Shown here: one piece after another, positions 12,196-25,600 of the stretch
How positions within the stretch are numbered: the stretch's first letter is position 1
Layout: each line of letters begins with the position of its first letter
Assembly (NCBI GenBank): GCA_963576475.1
Contig: OY754990.1
Span: 2,376,256 to 2,440,255 of the forward strand
DNA from: Molanna angustata
Lineage: Eukaryota > Arthropoda > Insecta > Trichoptera > Molannidae
Reading direction: 5' to 3'
DNA: 64,000 bases
Made by a program: the position numbers and the translations under genes
The notes under the pieces: model-generated
What the model was told of the DNA's origin: nothing
Seen by the model: the letters and a program-made list of their open reading frames with translations, nothing else
Database searches by the model: none

Positions 12196-12430
12196 GTTTA
12201 TTTATTTATTTATTTAATGTAGCTTCTCGGGCAACTAACAGGTACTATGTCAAATAATTATTTAACACTCACCCAATAACAAGTTGCCACATTCTGGAGA
12301 CTTATGATATTAATCGTCTCACAGATCCAGACTGAAAACACAATTAAAAACTGTGTCTCCACCGGGAATCGAACCCGGGACCATTGGATCAGCAGTCAGA
12401 TACCTAACCAACTGAGCCACGAAGGCCGAC
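12196..12430 (-). mobile_element. tRNA-derived SINE (family A)
   Basis: On the minus strand GGCCTTCGTGGCTCAGTTGG and GTTCGATTCCCGGTGG form the tRNA-like head. The tail is a TAAA repeat (TTTATTTATTTATTTA on plus at about 12196). It interrupts the family D element. Confidence 0.88.
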
Positions 12431-13019
12431 ATTGAAATGTTTGTGTTGTTATGACAAAAAAATATTTTAAACATCAGTCTAAACTCATTGAAAACTATCT
12501 GTCTCTTTTCCTCGTACACAATAATGTGAAATGCTACGCCATCGACCTTAAGTTTGTCGTAGTATTTAGTTAGTGATGTCTCTGCAATACAATTGCTAAC
12601 TTAAGAATACTAAATACTCCAGTGAGGTTAGGAGTTAGTATTTAGGTACCTAGGACTGTGCATTCGGGTCTATGTCTAGATATTATTGAACTAGATTGAA
12701 TGAGTTGGAAATGAAATAAAAAAAAAATAATATACAAAGATAAAAGTATTTATAGCTTCATTTGTGGTCAAGTTATACAAATTTTATTGATATATAAAAA
12801 AGAGAAACTTGAAATAATCTCGATTGTTCAAAATTATTTTTCTTTGTAAAGATGACATATTTTAATATATTTAGAAATCTATAATACATGAGTACAATAA
12901 AAAACCTTAATATTAATATGAATAATGTAAAACTTTATATAAAAAAAATTGAGTTGGTGAAAGTGGTGCAGAGAAAATGTTTGTCAAAAGTGACAATTAA
13001 AAATAAGATTTTTTCATTG

Positions 13020-13430
13020 AACGTGGCCATGAAAAAAGGCCACACATATTAAAGTGGCCAAAATATATTAACGAGTCATGAAAAGTGGTCATTGTTAAAT
13101 AATGAGTTTTAAAATTGGCCAACATAGACAAATGAGTCGTTGAAATTGGCCAAAATAAAGCAATGAGCCGTTGAAATTGGCCAAAATAAAGAAATGAGAC
13201 GTTGAGAGAGTGGCCAACGTAAACAAATGGGTCGTTGAGAGAGTGGCCAACGTAAACAAATGGGTCGTTGAGAGTGACCAACATAAACAAATGGGTCGTT
13301 AAGAGTGACCAACACATGAGTCATTGAAAGTGGCCAATATAAACAAATGATTCGTTGAAAGTGGCCAACATAAATAAATGAGTCATTGAGAGTGACCAAC
13401 ATAAACAGAAGAATGACCGGAATAAATAAG
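13020..13430 (-). repeat. Minisatellite just 3' of the RyR stop codon
   Basis: About 12-13 degenerate units of roughly 31 bp (plus strand: GGCCAACATAAACAAATGAG, then TCGTTGAAAGT). It starts about 100 bp downstream of the RyR stop and would lie in the 3' UTR if the AATAAA at 12788-12783 (minus strand) is used. Reading frames through it on the minus strand are repeat artefacts. Confidence 0.8.
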
Positions 13431-13531
13431 TGGGTGAATGTGAATATATATGTGATAAAATATAAAAAGAAAAATATTAATGAAATGTAACAATGAGGAA
13501 AGCGAAGATTGAGCAGTTTGAGGTGTAGGTA

Positions 13532-13635
13532 CTACTCTCCCATGACATCTTCGTACTGTTTCCTGAAGCAGTCTCCAACGGGAAAGAAGTCCCAACACCT
13601 CTGCTGGTACATGTTCCACACAAAAGTCTCTTGAC
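13532..13635 (-). CDS. RyR: RyR last coding exon (local exon 21)
   Basis: ATTTCAG precedes the exon. It begins with GT, completing a glycine codon split with exon 20, and encodes [33 protein letters not shown] and TAG. This is the invariant RyR C-terminal helix and tail. Family members often end in a Gly-rich or acidic stretch; this one ends early, in MGE. Confidence 0.95.
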
Positions 13636-16600
13636 CTGAAATCAGATATAATATATTGAAAAATGTTACAGAAAATATATTAAAGAAAACTGATTTACAG
13701 GACCAAGTCTGCTCCAAAGTATTTTTTTAAATGCACATACGCAAACATTAGATTTTTTTCCCTATTGAGAGTTAAATATTATTTTTTTGACAAACTTTTT
13801 AACATCTCAATGGAGAAAAAGTTGGAATATTATAGAAGAACCAGGAACTCGAGGCACATACAGCATTTACGGCCTGTCATCGGCTGGTTTAAGTGATCAC
13901 TTTGCCAACACACTATTTGTCAATTATCAAAATTACCTGTGTATTCAGTGTCGGGTTTATTAATTAGATGCATCAAGAAGAACATGTAGTTTACTTGTGT
14001 ATTCAGTGTCGGGTTTATTAATTAAATGCATCAAGAAGAACATGTAGTTTACTTGTGTATTCAGTGTCGGGTTTATTAATTAGATGCATCAAGAAGAACA
14101 TGTAGTTTACCTGTGTATTCAGTGTCGGGTTTATTAATTAGATGCATCAAGAAGAACATGTAGTTTACCTGTGTATTCAGTGTCGGGTTTATTAATTAGA
14201 TGCATCAAGAAGAACATGTAGTTTACCTGTGTATTCAGTGTCGGGTTTATTAATTAGATGCATCAAGAAGAACATGTAGTTTACCTGTGTATTCAGTGTC
14301 GGGTTTATTAATTAGATGCATCAAGAAGAACATGTAGTTTACCTGTGTATTCAGTGTCGGGTTTATTAATTAGATGCATCAAGAAGAACATGTAGTTTAC
14401 CTGTGTATTCAGTGTCGGGTTTATTAATTAGATGCATCAAGAAGAACATGTAGTTTACTTGTGTATTCAGTGTCGGGTTTATTAATTAAATGCATCAAGA
14501 AGAACATGTAGTTTACTTGTGTATTCAGTGTCGGGTTTATTAATTAGATGCATCAAGAAGAACATGTAGTTTACCTGTGTATTCAGTGTCGGGTTTATTA
14601 ATTAGATGCATCAAGAAGAACATGTAGTTTACCTGTGTATTCAGTGTCGGGTTTATTAATTAGATGCATCAAGAAGAACATGTAGTTTACCTGTGTATTC
14701 AGTGTCGGGTTTATTAATTAGATGCATCAAGAAGAACATGTAGTTTACCTGTGTATTCAGTGTCGGGTTTATTAATTAGATGCATCAAGAAGAACATGTA
14801 GTTTACCTGTGTATTCAGTGTCGGGTTTATTAATTAGATGCATCAAGAAGAACATGTAGTTTACCTGTGTATTCAGTGTCGGGTTTATTAATTAGATGCA
14901 TCAAGAAGAACATGTAGTTTACCTGTGTATTCAGTGTCGGGTTTATTAATTAGATGCATCAAGAAGAACATGTAGTTTACCTGTGTATTCAGTGTCGGGT
15001 TTATTAATTAGATGCATCAAGAAGAACATGTAGTTTACCTGTGTATTCAGTGTCAGGTTTATTAATTAGATGCATCAAGAAGAACATGTAGTTTACCTGT
15101 GTATTCAGTGTCGGGTTTATTAATTAGATGCATCAAGAAGAACATGTAGTTTACCTGTGTATTCAGTGTCAGGTTTATTAATTAGATGCATCAAGAAGAA
15201 CATGTAGTTTACCTGTGTATTCAGTGTCGGGTTTATTAATTAGATGCATCAAGAAGAACATGTAGTTTACCTGTGTATTCAGTGTCGGGTTTATTAATTA
15301 GATGCATCAAGAAGAACATGTAGTTTACCTGTGTATTCAGTGTCGGGTTTATTAATTAGATGCATCAAGAAGAACATGTAGTTTACCTGTGTATTCAGTG
15401 TCGGGTTTATTAATTAGATGCATCAAGAAGAACATGTAGTTTACCTGTGTATTCAGTGTCGGGTTTATTAATTAGATGCATCAAGAAGAACATGTAGTTT
15501 ACCTGTGTATTCAGTGTCGGGTTTATTAATTAGATGCATCAAGAAGAACATGTAGTTTACTTGTGTATTCAGTGTCGGGTTTATTAATTGGATGCATCAA
15601 GAAGAACATGTAGTTTAACTGTGTATTCAGTGTCGGGTTTATTAATTAGATGCATCAAGAAGAACATGTAGTTTACCTGTGTATTCAGTGTCGGGTTTAT
15701 TAATTAGATGCATCAAGAAGAACATGTAGTTTACCTGTGTATTCAGTGTCGGGTTTATTAATTAGATGCATCAAGAAGAACATGTAGTTTACCTGTGTAT
15801 TCAGTGTCGGGTTTATTAATTAGATGCATCAAGAAGAACATGTAGTTTACCTGTGTATTCAGTGTCGGGTTTATTAATTAGATGCATCAAGAAGAACATG
15901 TAGTTTACCTGTGTATTCAGTGTCGGGTTTATTAATTAGATGCATCAAGAAGAACATGTAGTTTACCTGTGTATTCAGTGTCGGGTTTATTAATTAGATG
16001 CATCAAGAAGAACATGTAGTTTACCTGTGTATTCAGTGTCGGGTTTATTAATTAGATGCATCAAGAAGAACATGTAGTTTACTTGTGTATTCAGTGTCGG
16101 ATTTATAAATTTGATGCATCAAGAAGAACATGTAGTTTACCTGTGTATTCAGTGTCGGATTTATAAATTTGATGCATCAAGAAGAACATGTAGTTTACCT
16201 GTGTATTCAGTGTCGGATTTATAAATTTGATGCATCAAGAAGAACATGTAGTTTACCTGTGTATTCAGTGTCGGGTTTATTAATTAGATGCATCAAGAAG
16301 AACATGTAGTTTACCTGTGTATTCAGTGTCGGGTTTATTAATTAGATGCATCAAGAAGAACATGTAGTTTACCTGTGTATTCAGTGTCGGGTTTATTAAT
16401 TGGATGCATCAAGAAGAACATGTAGTTTACCTGTGTATTCAGTGTCGGGTTTATTAATTAGATGCATCAAGAAGAACATGTAGTTTACCTGTGTATTCAG
16501 TGTCGGGTTTATTAATTAGATGCATCAAGAAGAACATGTAGTTTACCTGTGTATTCAGTGTCGGGTTTATTAATTAGATGCATCAAGAAGAACATGTAGT

Positions 16601-19600
16601 TTACCTGTGTATTCAGTGTCGGGTTTATTAATTAGATGCATCAAGAAGAACATGTAGTTTACCTGTGTATTCAGTGTCGGGTTTATTAATTAGATGCATC
16701 AAGAAGAACATGTAGTTTACCTGTTTATTCAGTGTCGGGTTTATTAATTAGATGCATCAAGAAGAACATGTAGTTTACCTGTGTATTCAGTGTCGGGTTT
16801 ATTAATTAGATGCATCAAGAAGAACATGTAGTTTACCTGTGTATTCAGTGTCGGGTTTATTAATTAGATGCATCAAGAAGAACATGTAGTTTACTTGTGT
16901 ATTCAGTGTCGGATTTATAAATTTGATGCATCAAGAAGAACATGTAGTTTACCTGTGTATTCAGTGTCGGATTTATAAATTAGATGCATCAAGAAGAACA
17001 TGTAGTTTACTTGTGTATTCAGTGTCGGATTTATAAATTTGATGCATCAAGAAGAACATGTAGTTTACCTGTGTATTCAGTGTCGGGTTTATTAATTAGA
17101 TGCATCAAGAAGAACATGTAGTTTGCCAAATTATGCTCTCTCTGTACGTGGGTGTCGAAGCCATGTGGCACCTGAAATCAAATACAAATGCATGTTAAGA
17201 ATAATTTGAGAATATGTAACAAAATAAAATAAAATTTTGACAGATGATATCATGAAAAAGATGAAGATTCTATGGAAAATTTACTAATCATTATGATAAT
17301 TTTTCATTATTCTATGCTATCATCAATTTTTTTTTCTGCCAAACACATTTGATCAAAATTTTGACAACTACAAGACATCATAAAAATTCATGTTTAAGTA
17401 AATATCAAAATTTCATATTTTTACTGAATAAATTACATTTGCCGACACTGTTCTTCATTTCTCATACATAATAACGGGTGTTTTTTTTAGAGGTATAGAA
17501 CTTTAAGATGGCAACACTATTTTAACTGGCGGCCATTTTGTTAGCTTTCAAGTGATCAGTGTGACCGTTTTTAGTATTTTTAGTACTAAATTGGTATTTT
17601 TTCGCCACTTTGGAACACGTTTGGTATTTTTTTAGTATTTTTGAAATTTTTGGTATTTTTTGGTATATTTTGTGATTTATGGAAAATAAAATACCATTTT
17701 TTGGTATTTTTTTAGTATTTTTGGTATATTTTGTGATTTTTGGAAAATTAAATACTTACCATTTTTTGGTATTTTTTTAATATTCTGTCTGCATTCACTT
17801 TTTTTGTCTATGATAATTTTACCGCTCTTTACTTCTATTATTTACTCATTGATGGACACGGTGTGGTGGTGGCGGGATCTTTTGAATTACATTTTTTAAC
17901 TGGTGACTTTTCACTTTATTCTAAAAATACTAAAAAGTATCGAACATTAAATTCTTCTTCTTCAATGGCTCTACAGCCCATATCGAGCCTTGGCCTCCAG
18001 CAACTTCCTCCTCCAACCTCTCCTGTCACCTGCTGCGACCCTCCAGTTTGGCACATTCAGAAGCTGGGATGCGTCCCTCCCAATATCATCTTCCCATCGC
18101 AGCCTCGGTCTCCCGACCTTTCTTTTGCCACCTGGGTGCCCCTCTAAGACTCTTTTTGGTACCCGTGATGATGGCATTCTCTGAACATGCCCGGCCCATC
18201 TTAGCCTGCTTAGTCTTATATGTTCAGACAGTTTGGGTGCTTTGTAAATGCTGTACAACTCATCGTTGTATCTAATTCTCCATGTTTGTCCATCATTCAC
18301 GGGTCCCAGGATTTTACGCAGCACTCTTCTCTCAAATATGTCCAGCATCTCCGCAGACCTTATTGTCAGTGTCCAAGCCTCACACCCATATGACACAACA
18401 GTCCTGATGATTGTTTTATATAGGGCTACTTTTGTCTTTCTATGGACACTTCTAGACCTGAACACCGGTAACAGAGAGAAGAATGCTTTGTTACCTGTCA
18501 TTATTGGTCTTTTTATTTCTAGGGTATCTTCATTATCTTTATTAATAGTAGAACCCAGGTATGCAAACTCCTCTACAGTTTCAAAAGTGTATTTTTCTTT
18601 GAACGTTATGTTGCTTTGTAGAGCGTTTCTAGCATTTCTAGTTTGCTTCATTATTTTGGTTTTATTTACATTAATTTGCAAACCTATTTCTGCTGCTGCT
18701 GTTTCAAGTGGGTCAAAGACTTCCTGTAGGGCTGCAAGGGATCTTCCGATAATATTGAGGTCATCTGCATAACCAACTATTTGAGAACTTTTAAAATATA
18801 TAGTGGAGCTGGTGTTAACAGATGTTTTTCTGATAGCATATTCAAGAGCCATATTGAACAGTGTAGGTGCCAAACCATCACCCTGCTTGAGACCCTGGGA
18901 TACAACAAATTCTTCGGTCATCTCGCTGCCAATTTTCACCATGCATTTTGTATTGCTCATTGTATCGAACATTAAATAACTTCTGTAAAATTACATGCAT
19001 CGTCCACATTGAACAAAGTTTGTTGACATTTTGTGTTTTGGTGGAGTTAATAATTATTATGAAGCGGAAATACGAACAAAAATACTGTCCTGAATAGGAA
19101 CGGAAATGAATTTCATAATAAATTTACTTTCAGATGCACCATCATGCATCTTTAAGTAGGTTATCTCAATCTTTTGTTAATCATATTCTTTGTAGGAAAA
19201 ATTAAGTTTTTTTTTCATATCTATGGGGCGATTAAAAATATCTTTTTTTCTTCGAATGTAGTTAAGTGACAGTGCTAAGTATTTAATTAACAGCTCCAGT
19301 ACGGTAACAGCTTAGTTTTGTAAGATCTTTTCAATTATATAATATTTTTGCCATGAATATAATATTTGGATTTTTAGGTACATGACAGCCGATTATTTTT
19401 TAATTATTTTCAGCAAGAGCTAATGTGTTTAATTTGACTTTTCTGCAAAGATGATCATTATTATTCTGTACATATAATTGAATTTCATATGATTCCATTT
19501 CTTACTCGCGACACATTCTTTCTCTCAGCCATATTATTTTGTTTATCCGGTAATTAACTCGTTTACCACGCTCCTCCTTGTTATACACATAACAATTATA

Positions 19601-22600
19601 CTATAAATACATGCGTGTTTTCTTAGTATGTTCCCAAATATCGTTAAAAAATTTAGTATTTTTTTGGTATTTTTTCACATTGGGTTTAGTATATTTTAGT
19701 ATATTTTCGCCACAGGTGCGGTATTTTTGGCAGTTTGGAAAACGGTCACACTGCAAGTGATTTGTGTTTAGTTTGGTTTGGCATTTCAACATGAATAAAC
19801 TGACACCTGAACAATGCTTCCAAATAGTGCAAATTTATTTTGAAAATAATGGTTCTGTTCGAAATACGTATCGTGCACTACGTCCATTTTACGGCCAACA
19901 TAATTGTCCATCAGAGCAATTAATTCGAATAACTATGGACCGTTTTCGTAAAAGTATAAACAAAATAAACAAAACTGCCGTATTTGGAGTGAAGATAATC
20001 CTCAAGTGTACGTTGAGACACCGTTACATCAGAAAAACTGACTGTTTGGTGTGCTTTATGGGCTGGTGGAATCATTGGTCCGTACTTCTTTAAAAATGAT
20101 GCTGGCCAGAACGTTACAGTCAATGGTGACCGCTAAAGAGCCATGATTACTGACTTTTTAGTTCCTCAATTGAAGAACCATGATGTGCAGGAGCTGTGGT
20201 TTCAACAAGACGGCGTAACATGTCACACAGCTCGTGCCACAATTGATTTACTGAAGGAAATGTTTGGTAGCCGCATAATTTCACGTTCCGGACCCGTGAA
20301 TTGGCCTCCAAGATCGTGCGATGTAACGCCGCTAGACTATTTTCTGTGGGGATATGTGAAGTCTCAGTCTACGCCGATAAGCCCGAAACGATCGACCACT
20401 TGGAGGATAACATTCGTCGCGTTATTGCTGATATATGGACACAAATGTTGGAAAAAGTGATTGAAAATTGGACCTCCAGATTAGATTACGTCCGAGCCAG
20501 CCGTGGTGGTCATATGCCAGAAATCATATTTAAATTATAATGCCAAAAAATTATCTTTTGAATAAAGTCAATTTCATGTCAATTTTAAAAATTCATCCTT
20601 GTTTTATTCAATTTTAAAGTTCTATACCTCTAAAAAAAACACCCTTTATTATACAAATCGTTAATGCTATTTCCATAGCTATTTCATCACTATTTGAGTA
20701 AAAGAAATAAAATCTTTCATAACTTCATTACAAGCTGTCAAAATCGTAAATATTTTTTAAAATTACACCTATTTCGTGCTCATTAAAATTTAAACATTTT
20801 AAAATTATTTTTTTTTTTAATTATATTTCAAGAGTTAAAATTTTTAATCCAATTTCAGAATATAAAAAAAGGTTAATACCCTTTTTCAAAAAATTACGTA
20901 AATAATAACAGCTACAAAAATAATACTATTTTTCCAAATATATAACGCTTATAATAACATCGACTTATAACATGCCATTTTCCTAAAAAAATAACTCGAG
21001 GAATAACACTTCTCTACAAAAAAATACTTTTTTTCCACAAAATAATGCGAAACATAACACCACTTTTCTCTTCTGTCATCTTCTTAATAAAAACATCTCT
21101 TTTCTACAAAAATACCCCTTTACCAAAAAATAGACGAATAATAACACCAATTTCCTACACAAAAAAAACTCGTTTTCCAAAAATATTACGCGAATCAAAA
21201 ATTGCTTTTCTTAAAAAAAAACACCCATTTTCGTTAAAAATTAAGCGAATAATAACACCACTTTTGTATAAAAACAACACCCCTTTCCAAAAAACTAAAC
21301 CAAATATTAACTCCACTTTTCTACCAAAATAACACCCCTTTTCTATAAAAATAACGCTAATAATAACATCGATCTTCTAGTAAAATAACACTTCTTTTCC
21401 AAAAACTAACGTGAATAATTACACCACTTTTCTACAAAAATAATACTCCACTAAAAAAATACACGCTTTTCTAAGAAAATTGCACCCATTTTCCAAAAAA
21501 TTAACGCAAATAATAACATCACTTCTCTACAAAAATCACCTATTTTCCTATTAAATAACGCGAATAATAACACCACTCTTCTATAAAAATAAATCCCCTT
21601 TTCCAAAAAAAACTAAAGTGAATAATAACGCCCCTTTTCGACAAAAGTAATACCCCTTTTTCAAATAATAACACTACTTTTCTACAAAAATAACACCCAT
21701 TTTCCTAAAAAATAACGCGAACAATAACATCACTTTTTTAGAAAAATTATACCTCATTTTCAACAAAAAAAACGAATAATATCATCGCTTTTCTACAAAA
21801 ATTCTACCACTTTTCCAACAAATAACGCGAATAATAAAATAATCTTTCTACAAAAATAATACCCATTTTCAAAATACATCGAGAAAAATAACACCGCTTT
21901 TCCAAAAAATAACGTGAACAATTACTTCTTTTTCTAAAAAAATAACACCCCTTTAAAAAAAACGCGAATAATGACCCCACTATTTTACAAAAATTATACC
22001 ACTTTTCCAAAAGTAACTCCTATAATAACAATGATTTTCTACAATAATACACTTTTTTACAGAAAAATAACGCGAATAATAACACCTCTTTTCAACCAAA
22101 ATTAAAACCCTTTTCCAAAAAATTGCGCGAATAATAATCGCTTTTCTAGAATTAAAAACACTCCTTTTCTAAAAAATAACGCGAATATTAGCACTTCTTT
22201 TATACATAATAAAAGGTACCCTTTTTTCAAATAATAAAACCACTTTTCTACAAAAATAACACCCATTTGCTAAAAAATAACGAGAATAATAACATCACTT
22301 TTATACAAAAATAATACCAATTTTCCAACAAATAACGCCAATATTATCATCGCTTTTCTACAAAAATACTACCACTTCTCCAACAAATAACGCGAATAAT
22401 AACATCATTTTTCTACAAGAATAATACCCTTTTTTCCAAAAAGATAACGCGAATAATAACACCTCGTTTCAACCAAAATTAAACCCTTTTTCCAAAAAAT
22501 TACGCGGATAATAATCGCTTTTCTAGAAGTAATAACACTCCTTTTATAAATAATAACGCGAATAATAGCATCTCTTTTATAAATAATAATAGGTACCCCA

Positions 22601-25600
22601 AATTCAAATAATAACACTAATTTTCTACAAATAACACCCATTTACTAAAAATAACGCGAATAATAACATCACTTTTATACAAAAATAATACCACTTTTCT
22701 AAAAGTAACTCGTATAATAACAATGCTTTTCTACATGAATTATACCCTTTTTCCAAAAAGCTAATGCGAATAATAACACCTCTTTTCAACCAAAATTAAA
22801 ACCTTTTTCCAAAAAATATCGCGAATAATAATCGCATTTCTAGAAAAATAACACCCCTTTTCTAAAAAATAACGCGAATAATAGCACTTCTTTCATACAA
22901 AAATAATACAACTTTTCCAACAAATAACGCGAATAATAACTTCCTTTTTTTACAAAAATAATACCCCTTTTCCAAAAGTAACTCGTATAATAACAATGCT
23001 TTTCTACATGAATAATACCCTTTTTCCAAAAAGATAACGCGAATAATAACACCTCTTTTCAACCAAAATTAAACCCCTTTTCCAAAAAATAACACGATAA
23101 TAATCGCTTTTCTTTAAAAAATAACACCCCTTTTCTAAAAAATAACGCGCATAATAGCACTTCTTTTATAGAAAAATAATTCCCCTTTCATAAATAATTA
23201 GGTACACTACTTTTCTACAAAAATAAAACCCATTTTCCTAAAAAAATCCAAAAGTAACTCGTATGATAACTATGCTTTTCTTCAAGAATTTTACCCTTTT
23301 TCCAAAAAGATAGCGCGAATAACAACACCTCTTTTCAACCAAAATAAATACCTTTTCTAAGAAATAACGCGAATAATAATCGCTTTTCTAGAAATATAGC
23401 ACCCCTTTTCTAAAAAATAACGCGAATAATAGCACCTCTTTTATACATATTAATAGGTACCGTTTTTCAAATAATAACACTACTTTTCTACAAAAATAAC
23501 ACCCATTTTCTAAAAAATAACGCGAATAATAAAATCACTTTTCTACAAAAATAATACCACTTTTCCAACAAATAACGCCAATATTACCATTGCTTTTCTA
23601 CAAATATTCAACCACTTCTTCAACAAATAACGCGAATAATACTTCCTTTTTCTACAAAAATAACACCCCTTTTCCAGAAAAATATCTCGAATAATAGCAC
23701 CACTTTTTTTACAAAAAATATTCCCCTTTTCCAAAAGTAACTCGAATAATAACAATGTTTTTTTAGAAAAATAACACCTTTATTCTAAAAAATCACGCGA
23801 ATAATATCAACTCTTCATGTAAAAATAATACCACTTTTCTAAAAGTAACTCGTATAATAACAATGCTTTTCTACATGAATTATAACCCTTTTCCAAAAAG
23901 ATAACGCAAATAAAAACACCTCTTTTCAACCAAAATTAAAACCTTTTTCCAAAAAATATCGCGAATAATAATCGCTTTTCTAGAAAAATAAGACCCCTTT
24001 CCAAAAAGATAACGCGAATAATAACACCTCTTTTCAACCAAAATTAAACCCCTTTTCCAAAAAATAACACGATAATAATCGCTTTTCTTTAAAAAATAAC
24101 ACCCCTTTTCTAAAAAATAACGCGAATAATAGCACTTCTTTTATAGAAAAATAATTCCCCTTTTTCAAATAAGAACACTACTTTTCTACAAAAATAACAT
24201 CCATTTTCCTAAAAAATAACACGAATGATAACACCACTTTTCTACAAAAATAATACCTCTTTTCCAACAAATAATACGAATAATATCATCGCTTCTCTAC
24301 AAAAAGACTACCACTTTTGCAACAAATAACGCGAATAATAAAATCATTTTTCTACTAAAATAATACCCCTTTTCAAAAAAACATCTAGAATAAAACACTG
24401 CTATTCTACAAAAAATACCCCTTTTCCAAAAAATAACGCGAGTTATAAAACAGTTTTTTTACAAAATTTGCACCCTTTACCCAAAAAATAACGCAAATTA
24501 AAGCATCGCTTTTCCACAAAAATAACACCGCTTTTCCAAAACATAGTACGAATTAAATACACCGCTTATCTACAAAAATAACACCCCTTTTACAGAAAAA
24601 TAACGCGAATAATAGCACCCCTTTTCTACAAGAATAATACCCTTTTTCCAAAAAGATAACGCGAATAATAACACCTCTTTTCAACCAAAATTAATACCCT
24701 TTTCCAAAAAATAACGCGAATAATAATCGCTTTTCTAAAAAATAACGCGAATAAATAGCACCTATTTTATATAAAAATTTCCAAAAGTAACTCGCATGAT
24801 AACAATTCTTTTCTACAAGAATTGTACCCATTTTCAAAAAAGATAACGCGAATAATAACACCTCTTTTCAACCAAAATCAATACCCTTTTCTAAATAAAA
24901 ACGCGAATATTAATCGCTTTTCTAGAAAAATAGCACCCCTTTTCTAAAAAATAACGCGAATAATAGCACCTCCTTTATACATATTAATAGGTACCCCTTT
25001 TTCAAATAATAACACTACTTTTCTATAAAAATAACACTCATTTTCTTAAAAAATAACACGAATAATAACACCACTTTTCTACAAAAATAATACCTCTTTT
25101 CCAACAAATAACGCCAATATTATCATCGCTTTTCTACAAAAACACTACCACTTTTTCAACAAATAACGCGAATAATAAATTCCTTTTTCTACTAAAATAA
25201 TACCCCTTTTATACCCCAGAAAAATATCGCGAATAATAGCACCACTTTTTTTACAAAAATAATTCCCCTTTACCAAAAGTAACTCGTATAATAACAATGG
25301 TTTTCTAGAAAAATAACACCTTTTTTCTAAAAAATAACGCGAATAATAGCACCTCTTTTTTATAAAATTAATACCCCTTTTTCAAATAATTACACTACTT
25401 TTTTACAAAGATAACACCCATTTTCCTAAAAAATAACGCAAATAATAACATCACTTTTCTACAAAAATTATACCACCAAAAAATAACGCAAATATCATTG
25501 CTTTTCTACAAAAATAATACCACTTTTCCAACAAATAACGCGAATAATAACATAATTTTTCTATAAAAATAATACCCCTTTTCTAAAAATTAACGCGAAT

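Larger units (their letters stand above)
10752..12668 (+). mobile_element. TIR element (family D, MITE-like) disrupted by insertions
   Basis: The left end AATGCAGAGTCCTACCTAAA and the right end TAGGTACCTAGGACTGTGCA, followed by TTCGGG, are inverted relative to each other. The uninterrupted copy at 50660-51322 is about 660 bp. This one is expanded by an LTR-like block at about 11030-11727 and by a family-A SINE at 12196-12430. No transposase is present. Confidence 0.7.
17476..20644 (+). mobile_element. Mariner-type transposon, internally deleted and interrupted by a hAT element
   Basis: The two ends are perfect 31-bp inverted repeats beginning GGGTGTTTTTTTTAGAGGTA. Removing the hAT insertion leaves about 964 bp, shorter than a complete mariner of about 1.3 kb. 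The remaining transposase pieces lie at about 19791-20540. It sits in the RyR intron between local exons 20 and 19. The exact TA target duplication is not clear from the flanks (TAATAAC and TTTATTA). Confidence 0.85.

Noticed and set aside
13935..17124. CRISPR-like repeat array
   Set aside because: The units are contiguous 58-bp repeats without unique spacers, in insect DNA, and derive from a RyR exon.
17863..18772. Plus-strand ORFs of 94-174 codons
   Set aside because: They are antisense shadows of the LINE RT frame on the minus strand.
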